Below are positions 24,801 to 36,785 of a DNA stretch of 64,000 nucleotides, piece after piece. The notes under the pieces were generated by a model. It did no database searches, had not been told where the DNA came from, and saw only the letters and a program-made list of their open reading frames with translations. The stretch comes from Cymodocea nodosa (lineage: Eukaryota > Streptophyta > Magnoliopsida > Alismatales > Cymodoceaceae), in the NCBI GenBank assembly GCA_036874045.1, contig CM072339.1:689501-753500 (forward strand), in the 5' to 3' direction. The position numbers and the translations under genes are program-made. Each line of letters begins with the position of its first letter. Positions within the stretch are counted from its first letter, which is position 1.

Positions 24801-25581
24801 AACAGCAGCAACTAATATCAAGAAAGTTGTGCTCATAAGGAGCTCATTGGCTAGCTGTCATAAAAGCATTTATAAGGAAAAGATATTTTTTATTGGTTAT
24901 ATGTTTGTCTCAACTCTATACTCATTCTTTTTGTTATGCAATGGCAGGTTTATTTCCATAATATACCTGATGAGATCGTAGAAAAGCTGGTAAATGCACA
25001 AGCTAGATTTTCATGATTTAGATGCATGCATAGTCCCCCATAAAAGAATACTTCCGTTCTTTTCCCATCATTGTAATCTATGTTGAAGTTTTTGAATCAG
25101 ATCAGCTGTTTAAATGTTGCATTTTGTTGATTTTATGCCAGATTGATGAAGGAGTTGTTTTCAATGTAGCTGGGGGCTTGCTGCTAGAGCATCCATTGAC
25201 TCAGACTTTTGTCAATAAAGTGGTTAGTCTTGCTCAGTTGATATGCATGTGACACAGGGAATCAAATATATAAATCAAACAACATATAAAATGGTGCTCT
25301 GAGGGGCAGAATTATGTTGAGGCAAGGTGGGATATATGCCTTACCTTGGATGTGGGAATTTTACTCTAGTTATAATAAATTGAGTCCCTTATCTTTTTCC
25401 TCCTATCCTATTGCACCTTTGTCTCACTACATATGCCCCATATAAGAATAATTCACAAGTCCAGGGTGCCCTGGTTTTGCAGGTGGGTGATAGCGACAGC
25501 ATAATGGGGATTTCTAAGGAACTAACTCAAAAACTTATTCGTGAAGTGCTCTCAGTCCAATTTTTAGTCAACAACAAGTGA
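21825..25581 (+). CDS. Maf-like nucleoside triphosphate pyrophosphatase, copy A
   Basis: Nine exons (21825-21857, 22504-22575, 22646-22720, 23613-23693, 24442-24511, 24593-24684, 24948-24989, 25142-25222, 25483-25581) join in frame to 214 residues. Maf/HAM1-related proteins hydrolyse non-canonical or modified nucleoside triphosphates to monophosphate and PPi. Family marks are the N-terminal LGSQSIARR loop (14-22), REKP with the following Lys/Glu-rich helix, GSVLVTNLKTG, YFHNIPDEI, VAGGLLLEHP and the C-terminal DSIMGISKELTQKLI. The usual TADQ motif reads TSDI at 84-87, so the conserved acid is kept but the Gln is lost. All borders are GT-AG. Its partner in reverse orientation (27637-30551) has the same exon number and phases, so the pair arose by duplication. 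Confidence 0.93.
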
Positions 25582-27636
25582 AGACTACGATTGGAATATT
25601 GCTATTGCAGCTGCTACCTTCTGATCCTTTGCTGCTCCTCAGGTTCCAGCACTTGCGATGCTTTTGCCGAACGAACGCCCTCATTATACATTGTTACCAA
25701 CCGTCATAGATGCTGGATTGCCGCCAACTAATATAGGCATATTATTTTGAAACAGAGGAAGCTTTGCAAACATTCTTTCCCATGCATCTTAAATTTATCT
25801 TTCTTTCTTGTAACAAATTCTTGATTTCTATGCGTGATCTGAGGACTTAAGTGTGTTCCATGTGCCTGACTAACAGAACAATCATTTTGAAACCAGCACC
25901 CTGTTACGCTGATCAAGTGGGACGGACTTGAATTTACTGAAGGTATTCATTGTTGTTGCCTGTTGGATTTGGTTTCTTGTAGGAAATGGAAATTTTCTTG
26001 GCAATAAGCTCCTTTGGGATGTGCAATAGGACGCAACTTAAGCTGTGTGGTTATGTTGGTATTTATGTTACCTTCCAGTTTAAAATTAATCCAAACTTGT
26101 TATATCTGTAGATACTTATTTCGGCAATTTCAAGTATCCACTAAATTGCATTCATTTTTCTCGTGACTTTCTTTTAATCATGTGCGTGTACCCTTCTTGG
26201 AAGACTTGTTTTTTTACACTTTCACGTGAATTTCCCATTATTTCAAATTCATCTTTTCAGTGGCTATCTCATTTCTCTTGATATTTATGTGAAGACCATG
26301 TATTTACATGAAAAGAAATACATGGCATTCAATCTAAAACGTAGGTATTTCGCTTTGATTCTTATGAAATTTTATCGACATCTTCCTTGCATTCTACTCT
26401 AAAATCTTAGAATATTAGATGCCATTCTTATCTCAAAAAAAATTGGACCAATAAATGGGACGACGGCACAATTTTGTCATCTTATTACACTATTGCAAAA
26501 TATTTGTTTTAAGAGTATTTTATTGGTCTTCAAATTTAACGAAATTTTGTAAGGACATTCTGTACTTATTATCCTTCCATCCTTTGCTGTTTCATTAATT
26601 TTGGATTATTGGACGATATTTTATCATCCTATTTTTAATTAAGATTCAGAATTTTTTGGTCAACAATAACCCAACTTCCGTCTGGAATCAACTTTGTTAA
26701 TGAGGCTGTAGATCATCCGCATCCAATTTTTTCATAATTCAAATATCACACATTCACTAATCAGTAACCACCAGTGTTGTGGATTTTTAGAATGTTGCAA
26801 TAGTTTTTACTAGACAACGGAAATCCTAAGTTCACTGGACAGTCAATTCATACCACCCAATTCGGGTTTGAACATTTTTACCTTTTATCAATGCCCTAAG
26901 CCCAAAATTTTTATATAAACTTCATCTACGACTTTTGTTAACCATCAGTGAAGGAACTTAGCTTAAACCACATCTTGCATTTCACGTTCAATAATTCACA
27001 TTAGTTTTGTGTCATACATTGGGGAAATTCATCTCTAGTAACATTTAGCTTAAGCCAATGTTCTTTTCTTTAATGGAATTGCCTTCCTACTTGAAAAAGA
27101 AAAGACCATTTCATGTCACCTTTCAAGCATAACCACAAACACTCCGATCTCCTGATTCCATTTACATGCATTTCATTTGTCTGATACGGTCTTCGTAACT
27201 CCATATTTAAAAACTAGACTGGTTTTATATCATCATTTTAGAAATTATAGAATACATCGTCAATATATCTGTAAGATCAGTTTCAGTAAGATTATGATGA
27301 ATTCAGAATACAATGAGTTCCCAGCACTCACGGCAACAAAATGTGCTGTGATATCTAATGATCAAACCAACGCTAATAGCATCTACGAAAACTGACCATT
27401 GACACACAGATAACCATGAGTATTGGCAAGAAACTAAATGTTTTTTTGGGCAAGGCTAAGTCATAATTCAGCATAAAAAGTAATGAATTTGTAAAATCTT
27501 TTAATACTTCCCAAGGTGCTCTCTTCATACCACATGCCATTTAGAGCCATCATCCTGCAGCATGGTCACTGTGCGTGGAAAAAGCTGACACTTGCAGGCA
27601 AAGGTCAGTTGGGGTCTTGGAATTGCGCCTTTACAT
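25582..27636. other. Intergenic spacer between convergent Maf-like genes
   Basis: About 2 kb lies between the two stop codons and is AT-rich. It should hold both 3' UTRs. I saw no open frame with a recognisable domain and no obvious mobile element. Confidence 0.5.
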
Positions 27637-30551
27637 CTATGGGGATGCCTGAACACACTCCTGCATCAGTTTCTCTGTGAGAGCCTTTGGGAGCCCCATC
27701 ACACTGTCAATCGTTCCAATCTACGAAATCACAAAACGTATGCATCTTAGAATGAACCAGACATATGGTGTGGCCTAGAAGATCAGTCAAACACTGCAAA
27801 TCATGCTGAAGACTATTTGTACCGACCATTGCGCTAACAAAAGGTGATGCCAATGGATGCTCTACCAGTAATCCACCGGCAACATAAAGTACCGTGCCCT
27901 CCTCAATCTGAATTCAAGAAATGGAATTCAATAAATCCAGCACAACCATTCCGGACACAATCAATGCTATATGACCGAAACATGGAAGCCGATTATCAAA
28001 TCAAGGCATGCAAAATACCAAGCTCTCAATGACGTCGTCTGGTATATCATGGAAATAAACCTGCACAGCATTTTGCAAAGAAAAAAGAAATGAATTGAAT
28101 ATTGAGAAGGTAACAAGATGTCAACATCTTCTATGATCAACTTACTCGGTATTTCACCACAATGTTGTAGTTTGGTTATATTTTCAACAGAAAAGTGTTC
28201 TTCTAAGTGCTTTTACGAAACTTGCTTACTAGCATCTCTTAATTTCAATTATTTTTTGAAATTTAAATTTAATTATATAATTAGTTAATTTATAGTATAA
28301 TCTATATATGCATTAAAATTTCAACTTAATATGAGCTACATTCATTACAATTTTTTGATTTAAAAATCAATAGTGGAAATTTTAACAGAAACTGATGAAT
28401 TTTGAAGACTTTTAGATGAAGAATCAATACTTATTTAATTTTTAAGTAAAAATTTTAACATATATTTATAGTCATCTAATGTCAAAATCCATACAATTAC
28501 TTTAATCCTTTCACACATTTATAGGAGAAAATGATGATACCTCTAGGAATGTTTTCTAGAGACATCTAGAGGAAAACCCTTTTTTCGAATGAAACTTAAT
28601 TTCTGTTTACCAATAAAGAAAGAGTGAAAAGTATACAATACCTCAGCCCTGTCCCATCCCCCCTTTTTAGCACCAGTGTTCAGATTGGTAACAAGTACAG
28701 AACCCAATGTGGATGCAGAACTGCCCGAATAACCTGGCAAAACAGTTCTCATATAATGTATCCACTGCCAAGCTTCAATCAAACTAACACATGATTCGGG
28801 AAAAGGATAACCTTTTAAAAATTGCCGAGCTTCTTCCTTATTGGATGGTTTTTCCCTTATCACTCCTTCATGGACAACCACCTATATGTGGATCAATAGT
28901 CAATATTAGGGGTGCACATAATTAAAAGGTAAACAGCTACAGGAAAATACAGAAAGTCTTGTTGAATAAGATACAGGGACTATCATAAAATGATAAGTCA
29001 ATCAAGTCCAGATGTCTTTGAGCATATCAGCTCCTTGACTGAAACGGAAGACCAAATAGGTTGAAGACGATGATAATTGCTGAGAACATAATGATGATGG
29101 TAGGTACTGTATATGGAACTAGACCCAATTTCACCTAAGGATTTAACACTTTATAGGCCTCTTTGATATTTTTCCTTTTAATGACCGGCACGAGACTATT
29201 GGAAATGCCATAACAGCTACGTTGTCCAGCATCAAATAGCAACTTGGCAAGCCTCTCCTCTGTCTTGTCACAAAAAATTCCATTCTAATATTAAAGAAAT
29301 GCAGTGTCCACTGCAATTCATGGGGGGAAAAAAAAAAATGGAACAGGAGAAGAAGAAACAGTATGAACCACAACAGCAAATACCAGTGTTCACTTCAGTA
29401 CTGCATATAGATTGAACCATATAAAAAGCTGAAAAACAAGTATTACTGAGTGCATAGAAGGACATGTAAAATAACATTACTTTTTTAAGGTTGTGGTGGT
29501 TTGGAGACATAGCTAGGTACAAATGACGGGCTGTAGCAAACTTGGCTTGATATGAATGATCTAGATCAAACTCTAGTTCACCTATAGTTTTTGTTGAGAA
29601 TGAGTTTGATAAGTTTAAATACATTCATGTGCTAGAAGCCTATGATAAATGAATGACACAGGAGAGAGTGCACAGAGAATTAGCCTTGTATGAGTTAATC
29701 ATGCAACTATTACATGACTCACATACAATTGTTTTCTAAGTTTGATAACCAAACTTCATTAGTAGGAAACAACAATAGGTAGTAGGCAAGCATTCAAGAC
29801 TAGAGATATCCAAAATATAACAACATAAATAAAAATTTGAATTCACATTAAAAAACAAGTGGAACAATGCTTCTTAAACTGAGATTGATCAGTCATGCAT
29901 TACTTGGTCGGCAGTTATCAATAGAGTTGGACGCTCATCATCATTTTCTTCATAGTCTCCCTTCTCTCGTAGCTTTGATATGATGGCATCTGCCTGAAAC
30001 ACATTATACAACCAAGAATTACCTGTCAAATGCAAGTATTCCAATTAATAATTGACTTAAAATGTAGAAAAAAACTTCATTTTTAAGGGGAGGATTGCCG
30101 AAGGGGCTGGATTTGAGGGTATCATCAACATGGTATTTCTACAGACACATTGTTGCAATGTGTAGACAGCAAAACACAAAATATGTAAAAGTAACACTAG
30201 AATTACCACCTTTGCTTCAGCGAGAGTCATCACCAACTCTTCAGGCAACTCTTTTCTTATGGCTTTTTCATCAATATCCGCAGTCTGAGCCATCAAAACC
30301 AGAACAAAATATGAAAAAAAAAAAAAATCCAAAATAAAAGGGGGACAAGTTTAGAGGGTGTAAACCATGATAGTGAACTCGTAACCCATCTCAGCCAAAA
30401 TCAGGCGACGACTCATAGAAGAAGAACCCAATATTATCTATATAAACACCATAATAATAAGATAAACAGATCAATAAGAAATTATATTGGGAACGAAAAA
30501 TCGTACAACAAGATGGACCTTGAAAGAAGGAGACGGAGCGGATGAAGTCAT
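27637..30551 (-). CDS. Maf-like nucleoside triphosphate pyrophosphatase, copy B
   Basis: Nine exons on the minus strand (30551-30519, 30437-30366, 30284-30210, 29993-29904, 28881-28812, 28733-28642, 28060-28019, 27907-27827, 27720-27637) join in frame to 212 residues. It begins MTSSAPSPSFK, which parallels MASNLSSTPFK in copy A. It carries the loop LGSSSMSRR, the canonical TADQ at 87-90, IREKPSNKEEAR, GSVLVTNLNTG, YFHDIPDDV, VAGGLLVEHP and DSVMGLPKALTEKL. Exon 4 is 9 bases longer than in copy A (an acidic EENDDE insertion). The catalytic-type motifs are better preserved here than in copy A, so this is the more likely active enzyme. The short intron between exons 5 and 6 is open in frame, so a retained-intron product is possible. 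Confidence 0.93.
28232..28568. repeat. MITE-like dispersed repeat, member 1 (in Maf copy B intron 6)
   Basis: This AT-rich element shares an ordered series of words with the segment at 35567-35880, including TTAGTTAAT, TATAGTATAATCTA and GAAGACTTTTAGAT, followed by AGTAAAAAT. Its right end, read in reverse, has CCTAGAGGTATC. The left end of the second member has TCTAGAGGCATC, which suggests inverted termini. Borders are approximate. Confidence 0.5.
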
Positions 30552-33500
30552 CTTCCCTCACCAACTATTGCCTTGGTTCCGCAAATCTCCACTTTCCAGA
30601 ACTTCACACACTAGCCTCGCAGAATCCAGGGACTTAGAGGAGGCTGACGAAGGGACGGGCTTTTCACTGATGGTTCCTTGTTTCTTCTAACCAGACTAAT
30701 GCCTATTATCTTTAAATAACACTTTTTGAGAGAGTACATAAAAATAAAAATAAGAAAATGAGTCTGTTAGGCCAAGAAAAATAAGATTATAAACACCCGT
30801 AATTAAAAATATTTATTTTATGATTAAAATATGTTAACTGAAAAGAAGACAATTGGAATTTACAATCTTTCCCCTCTATAAATATATATTTGGGCCGTTC
30901 TCTTGATAAAAACAGTCTTCAATTTCAGCTTCTGGGTAACGAATTATACGTCTTTGTCAAAATCTTCTGTAACATACTTATTTTTGGTGATTGTTCTTTT
31001 CCTTTACTTATTTTTGATCATTTTCTGATTCAATTTGATTTTTTTTTATCGTAACGTATGAATTTATTTTTTCAAAATTTTGCACTCACCTCGTCGTTTC
31101 TATTGTTTGGACTCTTCAGAAAAGATTTTGTACATGGACGAAAACATAGAAAAATGAGAAAAAGAAAAGTACGGGAAAGTAAAGATTAAAAAAAAGAAAA
31201 GTTTATGCAAAGCCCGATTCCAGTCAACCCCTTCGACGTCCGTGCCCTCGCCTGTGCTCGGTCGACGCTCGTTTCCTCTCACGGACGGTAATAAAGGTCG
31301 CCTGCTTGCCTCCGCCAATCACAGGAGTCCATCTTCCACCCAGGTACCCTTCCTACGCATGCTCGCTCAGGTTCACAACCCTTTTCTTTTCATCCCTGTT
31401 TGGATGTCGCCCTTTTGACGCTCTTTTCATCCTTCCTTGTGTGGATTTTCCGTCGAAATTGGGGGTTTATGCCATTAGTGTATGGTTTCTGTAGCTATTT
31501 GTGTATAAATAATTGCTACCGTATGGTTGCTGCAGCTATTAGTGTATGCCTACTGACCTTGGTTTTGTGTAACGATGAATTTCACTGTGAGACGTTATTT
31601 ATTTTCACGATTGAGGCATTATTGCTATTCATTATTGAAGTTCACAAAGCTGATCCCATTGTTGGGTATGATTATCAAGTGTTTGACTTTTTATCCCAGA
31701 CTCAACGAGAAGGCTTTAGTATTTGCTTGAACGGGGCCGTTTTGTGAGCATTCCAGTTCTCCATGGGATGACATAACACAGCTATAAATCGCCAGTTACC
31801 AAAACCTTCTATATCAGTCTTCTCTCTCTCTCTCTATATATATATATATTTGTGAAATTTAAACACATCAATCTTCTATATATATATATATTTGTGAAAT
31901 TTAAACACATCAATCTTCTATATATATATATGTGAAGCTTTGAAAGTAAAAACTAATTAAAAAGGCAAGGAGTGTTTGTATTATCTTGAAGCTATGTCTG
32001 CAATCTCCTAATATGTTTTTGTCTACTGATAATTTTACTGCAAGTAGGAAAAGATAATTGAAAATGGAATTTCTTGTTGATGGATAGGGCAATAGACTGA
32101 AAATCCTTTAAAATGGATATGGTTCTCTTGCATGAATATGAAATTTTTTGCAGTTGAAGATGAATTTTTTCTTCCTGAATATGTTTAATTTAGATAAATT
32201 TCATTTTCAGTTATATTGTGCATGAGCTGAATGACGTTTAATGTTTTATTGTATGCTTTATTTTTCTAGAAATTTTAGTTTTATTTCTTGTATGTTTTTG
32301 TAAAGCAAATAGAGAAAATTGACTTGAAGATCTTTAAGATAAATTAGAATAAATTGAAAATGCTGATGTTAATCAAGTTTCTAAAAGTATGGAAAGGAAA
32401 ATTGTAATACAAAATATAACTAACTTAAGTCAATAACAAAAGAAAGAAATAGTCAATAACGTGTGACCAAATTATAATGTCTATGTGGGAAGATCATAAT
32501 TTATGATATATTTTCAAAAAATTTTAAACATTATTAAGGTATGAGCTTGTCTATGAATATGTCATAATGGTTTTAAACTTTTACTTTTATTAAGTTCATA
32601 TTTCTTTGCTTTTTAATAAATTCTGTTACTTTCATTCTAATTTGTTTGTGCATAAATACCTATTAATTCTTCTATCCTTCTGTAACTTTATAGTCCCTGA
32701 ATTTCTCAAACTTTCTTTTTGTTAGATTCTACTGGCACAAATAGACTCTTATTGATATTACTTGTTAAGATTCTTCCTTACCTTTTTTTCAAAAAAAAAA
32801 GTGTCAAGAGAAAACTGAGGGTATTTTACTGTTTTGGGTTATAAAGATCTTGTTTTTGGATAACAGTTGTGGTTTTTACGTCCTTTAGTGTTCAAATTTT
32901 GATAGAAATTATAAGTGATTTTGATCATTGAATCTGTATTTTAAAGTTTTCTTGTCAATTGATAGCTTTTACAGCCTACAAGGCTAGGACATGGTACTTG
33001 AAGACAACCAAATTGTCTACAGGGAGATTGCTCGGTCTTTCAGTTTCAACTATGGCATTGGTTGGGTCTATGATTTTTGGAGGACGCATTTATTTCAGAT
33101 TTAAGAACTCCTTTTACTCAATGTTAGTTATAGACTTTTCAATTAGAAACTATTAGGATCATGTTGAAAATTTCAGTTAATAGTTTTCCAATTAACTTGT
33201 TCGTGAGGAATTCATAAGTTTTTACAGATAATTGTGTACTTTATGCTAATCTGCTTCCTTTGTCTGAATTTGGAATTGGCTATGAAAGGATGAACCTCCA
33301 TAGGCGGAGTTAGGACTTGTAAAAAAGATTAATATTTATGTAATTTAACTGAGAATTTGACCATAGATAGAAATTCTTGAAAGAAAAAAATTTCTCTAGT
33401 CAACCTTGTATTGTGGGATTATATCTCTGATTGTTATTATTCTAGTTTTTCAATTAACACACAAATGAATATATTGTTGAAAATTCTCAACGTGGTCTAT

Positions 33501-34069
33501 ATAGATTTTATCAACTCTTTATTTAATATTTTGTTTGGAGTATCTTTGTTCCTGATTCTAAAGGGTGATCCAAGAAAGTACTTGAATTATGTTAACAAAT
33601 TGATCGAGTTGCTCTTGTTCACACCAACAAATATCAACAATTATGCCTAAGACATTTAAGCTTTTCATTCCTATTTTCATATCAGCGTTCTTTATGAAAG
33701 GATTGTAGAATGAACATTGGTAAGTGCAGTGATAACGGTCATGAAGTCTGCTGTTTATTGGCCAGTGCATCATGTATGGTGTAATATGTTTGCCACTGGA
33801 GTCGATGTTTTGATGATATGGACACATGTAATTATTAAGTTTCACATGTGATGACTTGAATAGCTACTAGTAACAACTTACGTGGACTTAAAATTAGTAG
33901 TCTAGTCTCATACTGATGTATAGTATATTTATGACATGAATCTCAAGATATCTTTCGTCAACTTCAGTCCAAGATATGACAATCAGTTTTTTACATGCCT
34001 TTGAATTTGTCTTTGTTTTATCTCTGTCTGGAATCCCAAAAATCTTCTTTCGCAGTTCTATTTTCAGTG
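30552..34069. other. Intergenic DNA and likely 5' UTR intron of the 78-residue gene
   Basis: The 5' flanks of Maf copy B (leftwards) and of the small plus-strand gene (rightwards) face each other here. A GC-richer stretch at about 31200-31345 could be the non-coding first exon of the 78-residue gene. A possible donor is CAG|GTACCC at 31343/31344, spliced to an acceptor just before the ATG (AG at 34053-34054 or 34066-34067). The rest is AT-rich, with no coding signal. Confidence 0.35.
31826..31932. repeat. (TC)n/(TA)n microsatellite with tandem 54-bp units
   Basis: A TC run passes into TA runs. The unit TTTGTGAAATTTAAACACAT plus CAATCTTC and a TA tract occurs twice in a row and then decays. 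This is a simple-sequence expansion with a unique spacer copied along with it. Confidence 0.85.
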
Positions 34070-34411
34070 ATGTCTGACCAAGCCACAACTTCATGCCGGA
34101 AGAAGAAGTCAGAGAATGTAAGCTTCCTTGAGGATGTTAAAGATCACATTGACGAATTTATAAATGCTTCTATGGAAGAACACAAGACTTGTTTTACCAA
34201 GACAATTAAAAAGGTTAGTCACCAATCAGACGCTTCTACTTGCCCTCACTTAAAACAACAATCAACTGTATATTGAAACTGACAAGAACTCAAGTTTCAC
34301 GGTATTCATATTTTGTAGATGTTTAGCATGTCCAAGGCAGTGGCAGAGACCAACTCTTCTACAAAAGAGGTTGAGAGTCAACTTCCCCTGCAAACATCAT
34401 CGAAAGAGTAG
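34070..34411 (+). CDS. Small conserved-looking 78-residue protein, two exons
   Basis: The ATG at 34070 lies directly after a consensus acceptor (TTTTCAG at 34061-34067). Exon 34070-34213 joins exon 34319-34411 in frame (GTTAGT…TTTTGTAG), giving 78 residues. The protein begins MSDQATTSCRKKKSEN. It has a likely amphipathic helix with VSFLEDVKDHIDEFINASM, then HKTCFTKTIKKMFSMSK, and ends in a Ser/Thr/Glu-rich tail. There is no signal peptide or membrane segment. I believe it belongs to a widespread small plant family without known function, but I cannot name it. The clean splice pattern and the ordered acidic-then-basic helix argue that it is a real gene. Confidence 0.65.
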
Positions 34412-36785
34412 GGAACCTGGTTTGTCTTTGGTATTTGGCTACCAGAACGAAGTTGATGACAGCCTTTGAATACGTGGTTGGTGTTCTGTCTACTGTAGGA
34501 TATATTTGCACCATCTTTCTGACATAGAAACATGTAGTTTTAAATTGGAAAAGGTTGATGAGGACCTGAAAACCCTAGGTGGTTGGGCTCCAGTGGTAGA
34601 CACACATTATTTCAAATGGCTGGGCCTTAGGCTTCTATAATTTTAATACAAGTCATTATTTTTTTTCTTATTTATAAATAGCCCCGTATTGTTTTTCATG
34701 ATTGCACCAACCTAAAATGTTATTTAAAAAACTCTCTAATCATGATTACAAAATGATGTCTCGCCAAGGATTCCATTTAGTAAAATGGAGTAACTTGGGT
34801 TAAAAATTAATGATTTTCTAAATTTAACCTTCTCTCTTCTTTTTCCTTCTTTCTTGTAGAGTGTCTTGTCCCACGTGAAGCAAGTGAATCAACTTTATTT
34901 ATCAGGTTTAAGATTAATTTGAACCATTGAATCACTCCGTTGTGATTAGCTTGAGGATTTATCCAATTGTCATTGTTCCTCTCTTTTTTTGGCTTTAGGG
35001 TGGAAACTAATTTAGGGCAACAAGATAGCTTTAATTTCTAGTAACAGGGTCCTTACATTAAATTTTGATGGCATTACCGTTAAAATCTAATTGACAACTA
35101 ATCTTGAGTTTTCTAAAGTTGCATGCAAATGGTAGAGGATTGGCACAAACACGAAAAATGTTTAGGGAGAATGTGGAAGAATTCAATAGTCAATATAGTT
35201 GAATTTCAACATATATTAACTTCATGTGGTTGAAATTATTTTGGGATCGGATAATCATGGTAGCTCTGTGGCTTGATTTCTTAGAAATTTTTTTTTTATA
35301 TATAATGGTAATGCTTTATCTGGGTATGAATCTGGAAACTATGACTTGTTTTTTATAAAATAGCTGATGACCAACTGTCCTTGATTTATCGATGTCTTAG
35401 ATATTCGGTCTTGGTAAAATCTCTGATGAATCTGAGCTCCTATTTGTTTACAGGGGGTTTGATCATTGTAACAAATAGTTACTTCTACAACAGCTTCTCT
35501 AACACTGTAATTACAGTGGTAAGCTTTACAAGAGCTGGTTTTTTTAATCAATCAGAAAATTCGATCTAGAGGTGCCTTTGGTTTGTGTTATCTAGAGGCA
35601 TCTCCTTTTTTTTAATTTTTTATTTCAAAATTAAAATCTAATTTTACGATTAGTTAATCTATAGTATAATCTAATATATTTTAATTTTGATTATGTTCAT
35701 TAAGATTTCTTATTGCAAAATCAACAGATTTTAAGACTTTTAGATCAATTAACAATATTTCTTTAAATTAAGTAAAAATGCTATCACGTAGTTATAGACA
35801 TGTAACAACATAACTTGTATGATTACTTTCACCCTTGTGTATATTTATGAGGCGATAAAAGGATATCTTTAAGAACCTCGCCTTCGCCTTTAATAAAACC
35901 ATCCTGCTTTTTTAATTATTGGATTTGTTCTTTCATTTACTTGTAAAATTTTCAAGTTTCTAAAAGGAGGAGCTGAATAGAAGAATCTTTTAGTATTCGT
36001 GTAGATGCTTGTATTACTCAAAGCCAGACCTACGGTTAGGCCACCAAAAAGTTGAACTCAAGTTTCCATGCTTAGAAGCTTAAAAGGTTCGCTAATGGTA
36101 AAGAAATATCAAAGAAGATCGAATAAAAGACTTCACAAGGGAAATATACAAAACAGTTCAAGAAGGAAAAAAGGGAAATATGATCATCATGTGATCTATT
36201 AGTCATACATGCAATAAGTAATAGCTGTCAAAGAATTAGTAACCCATCCATCCTCATAAACATGTGATCTATTGGTAACGCATCTTGAAAGCCTATTGTC
36301 CACTCTACCATGGATCAATGCTTCATAAATGTCAGGCGGGCATCACCAGGCAATAAATTTGAGGCAACTCCACGTGCTGGTAGCTTTGTCCATCGTCCTT
36401 CCCGTTTTACCCCTTATGTTTACACATTAGCATGCCTCCACACATGGGAACGATGAGCATTCCAATCCCTTTAGGTTTCACCATCTTGATCTCCCAAGAA
36501 CGCATCAGAACTTCACCCTCTACAAATGAATGCACCCATTACAACATAAAGTGCATTCTCCCATCCACCATTATCATTGTTTACATTCTTTTGGTACACA
36601 CAATACATAATAAGTGGTGCTCTCAGTAATAGGTAGCGTGCACCTTTGGCTAATAAGCTAAAGAAGAAAAAGGATAGGAGCCTGCATTTTCATCTAATGG
36701 GGTGGAACTAACAAAATGCTTCTACAAGTGGAATGGAAAATCCAATTTTCTCTGGCCACAAATCCAATGGCATTTTCTGTATCAT
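34412..36785. other. Intergenic region with one MITE-like element
   Basis: This region holds the 3' UTR of the 78-residue gene, AT-rich spacer and the repeat at 35567-35880. The right end is downstream of the FIP1 stop codon and should include the FIP1 3' UTR. No coding signal was seen. Confidence 0.5.
35567..35880. repeat. MITE-like dispersed repeat, member 2
   Basis: The left terminus contains CTAGAGGTGCCTTTGG and, about 20 bases on, TCTAGAGGCATCTCC. The AT-rich body follows the same order of words as the copy at 28232-28568, in the same direction. The right end is more eroded (AGGATATCTTTAAGAACCTC). Confidence 0.5.

Noticed and set aside
28543..28881. 112-codon frame as a stand-alone gene
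   Set aside because: It is Maf copy B exons 5 and 6 joined through a short open intron; splice sites and comparison with copy A show the true structure.
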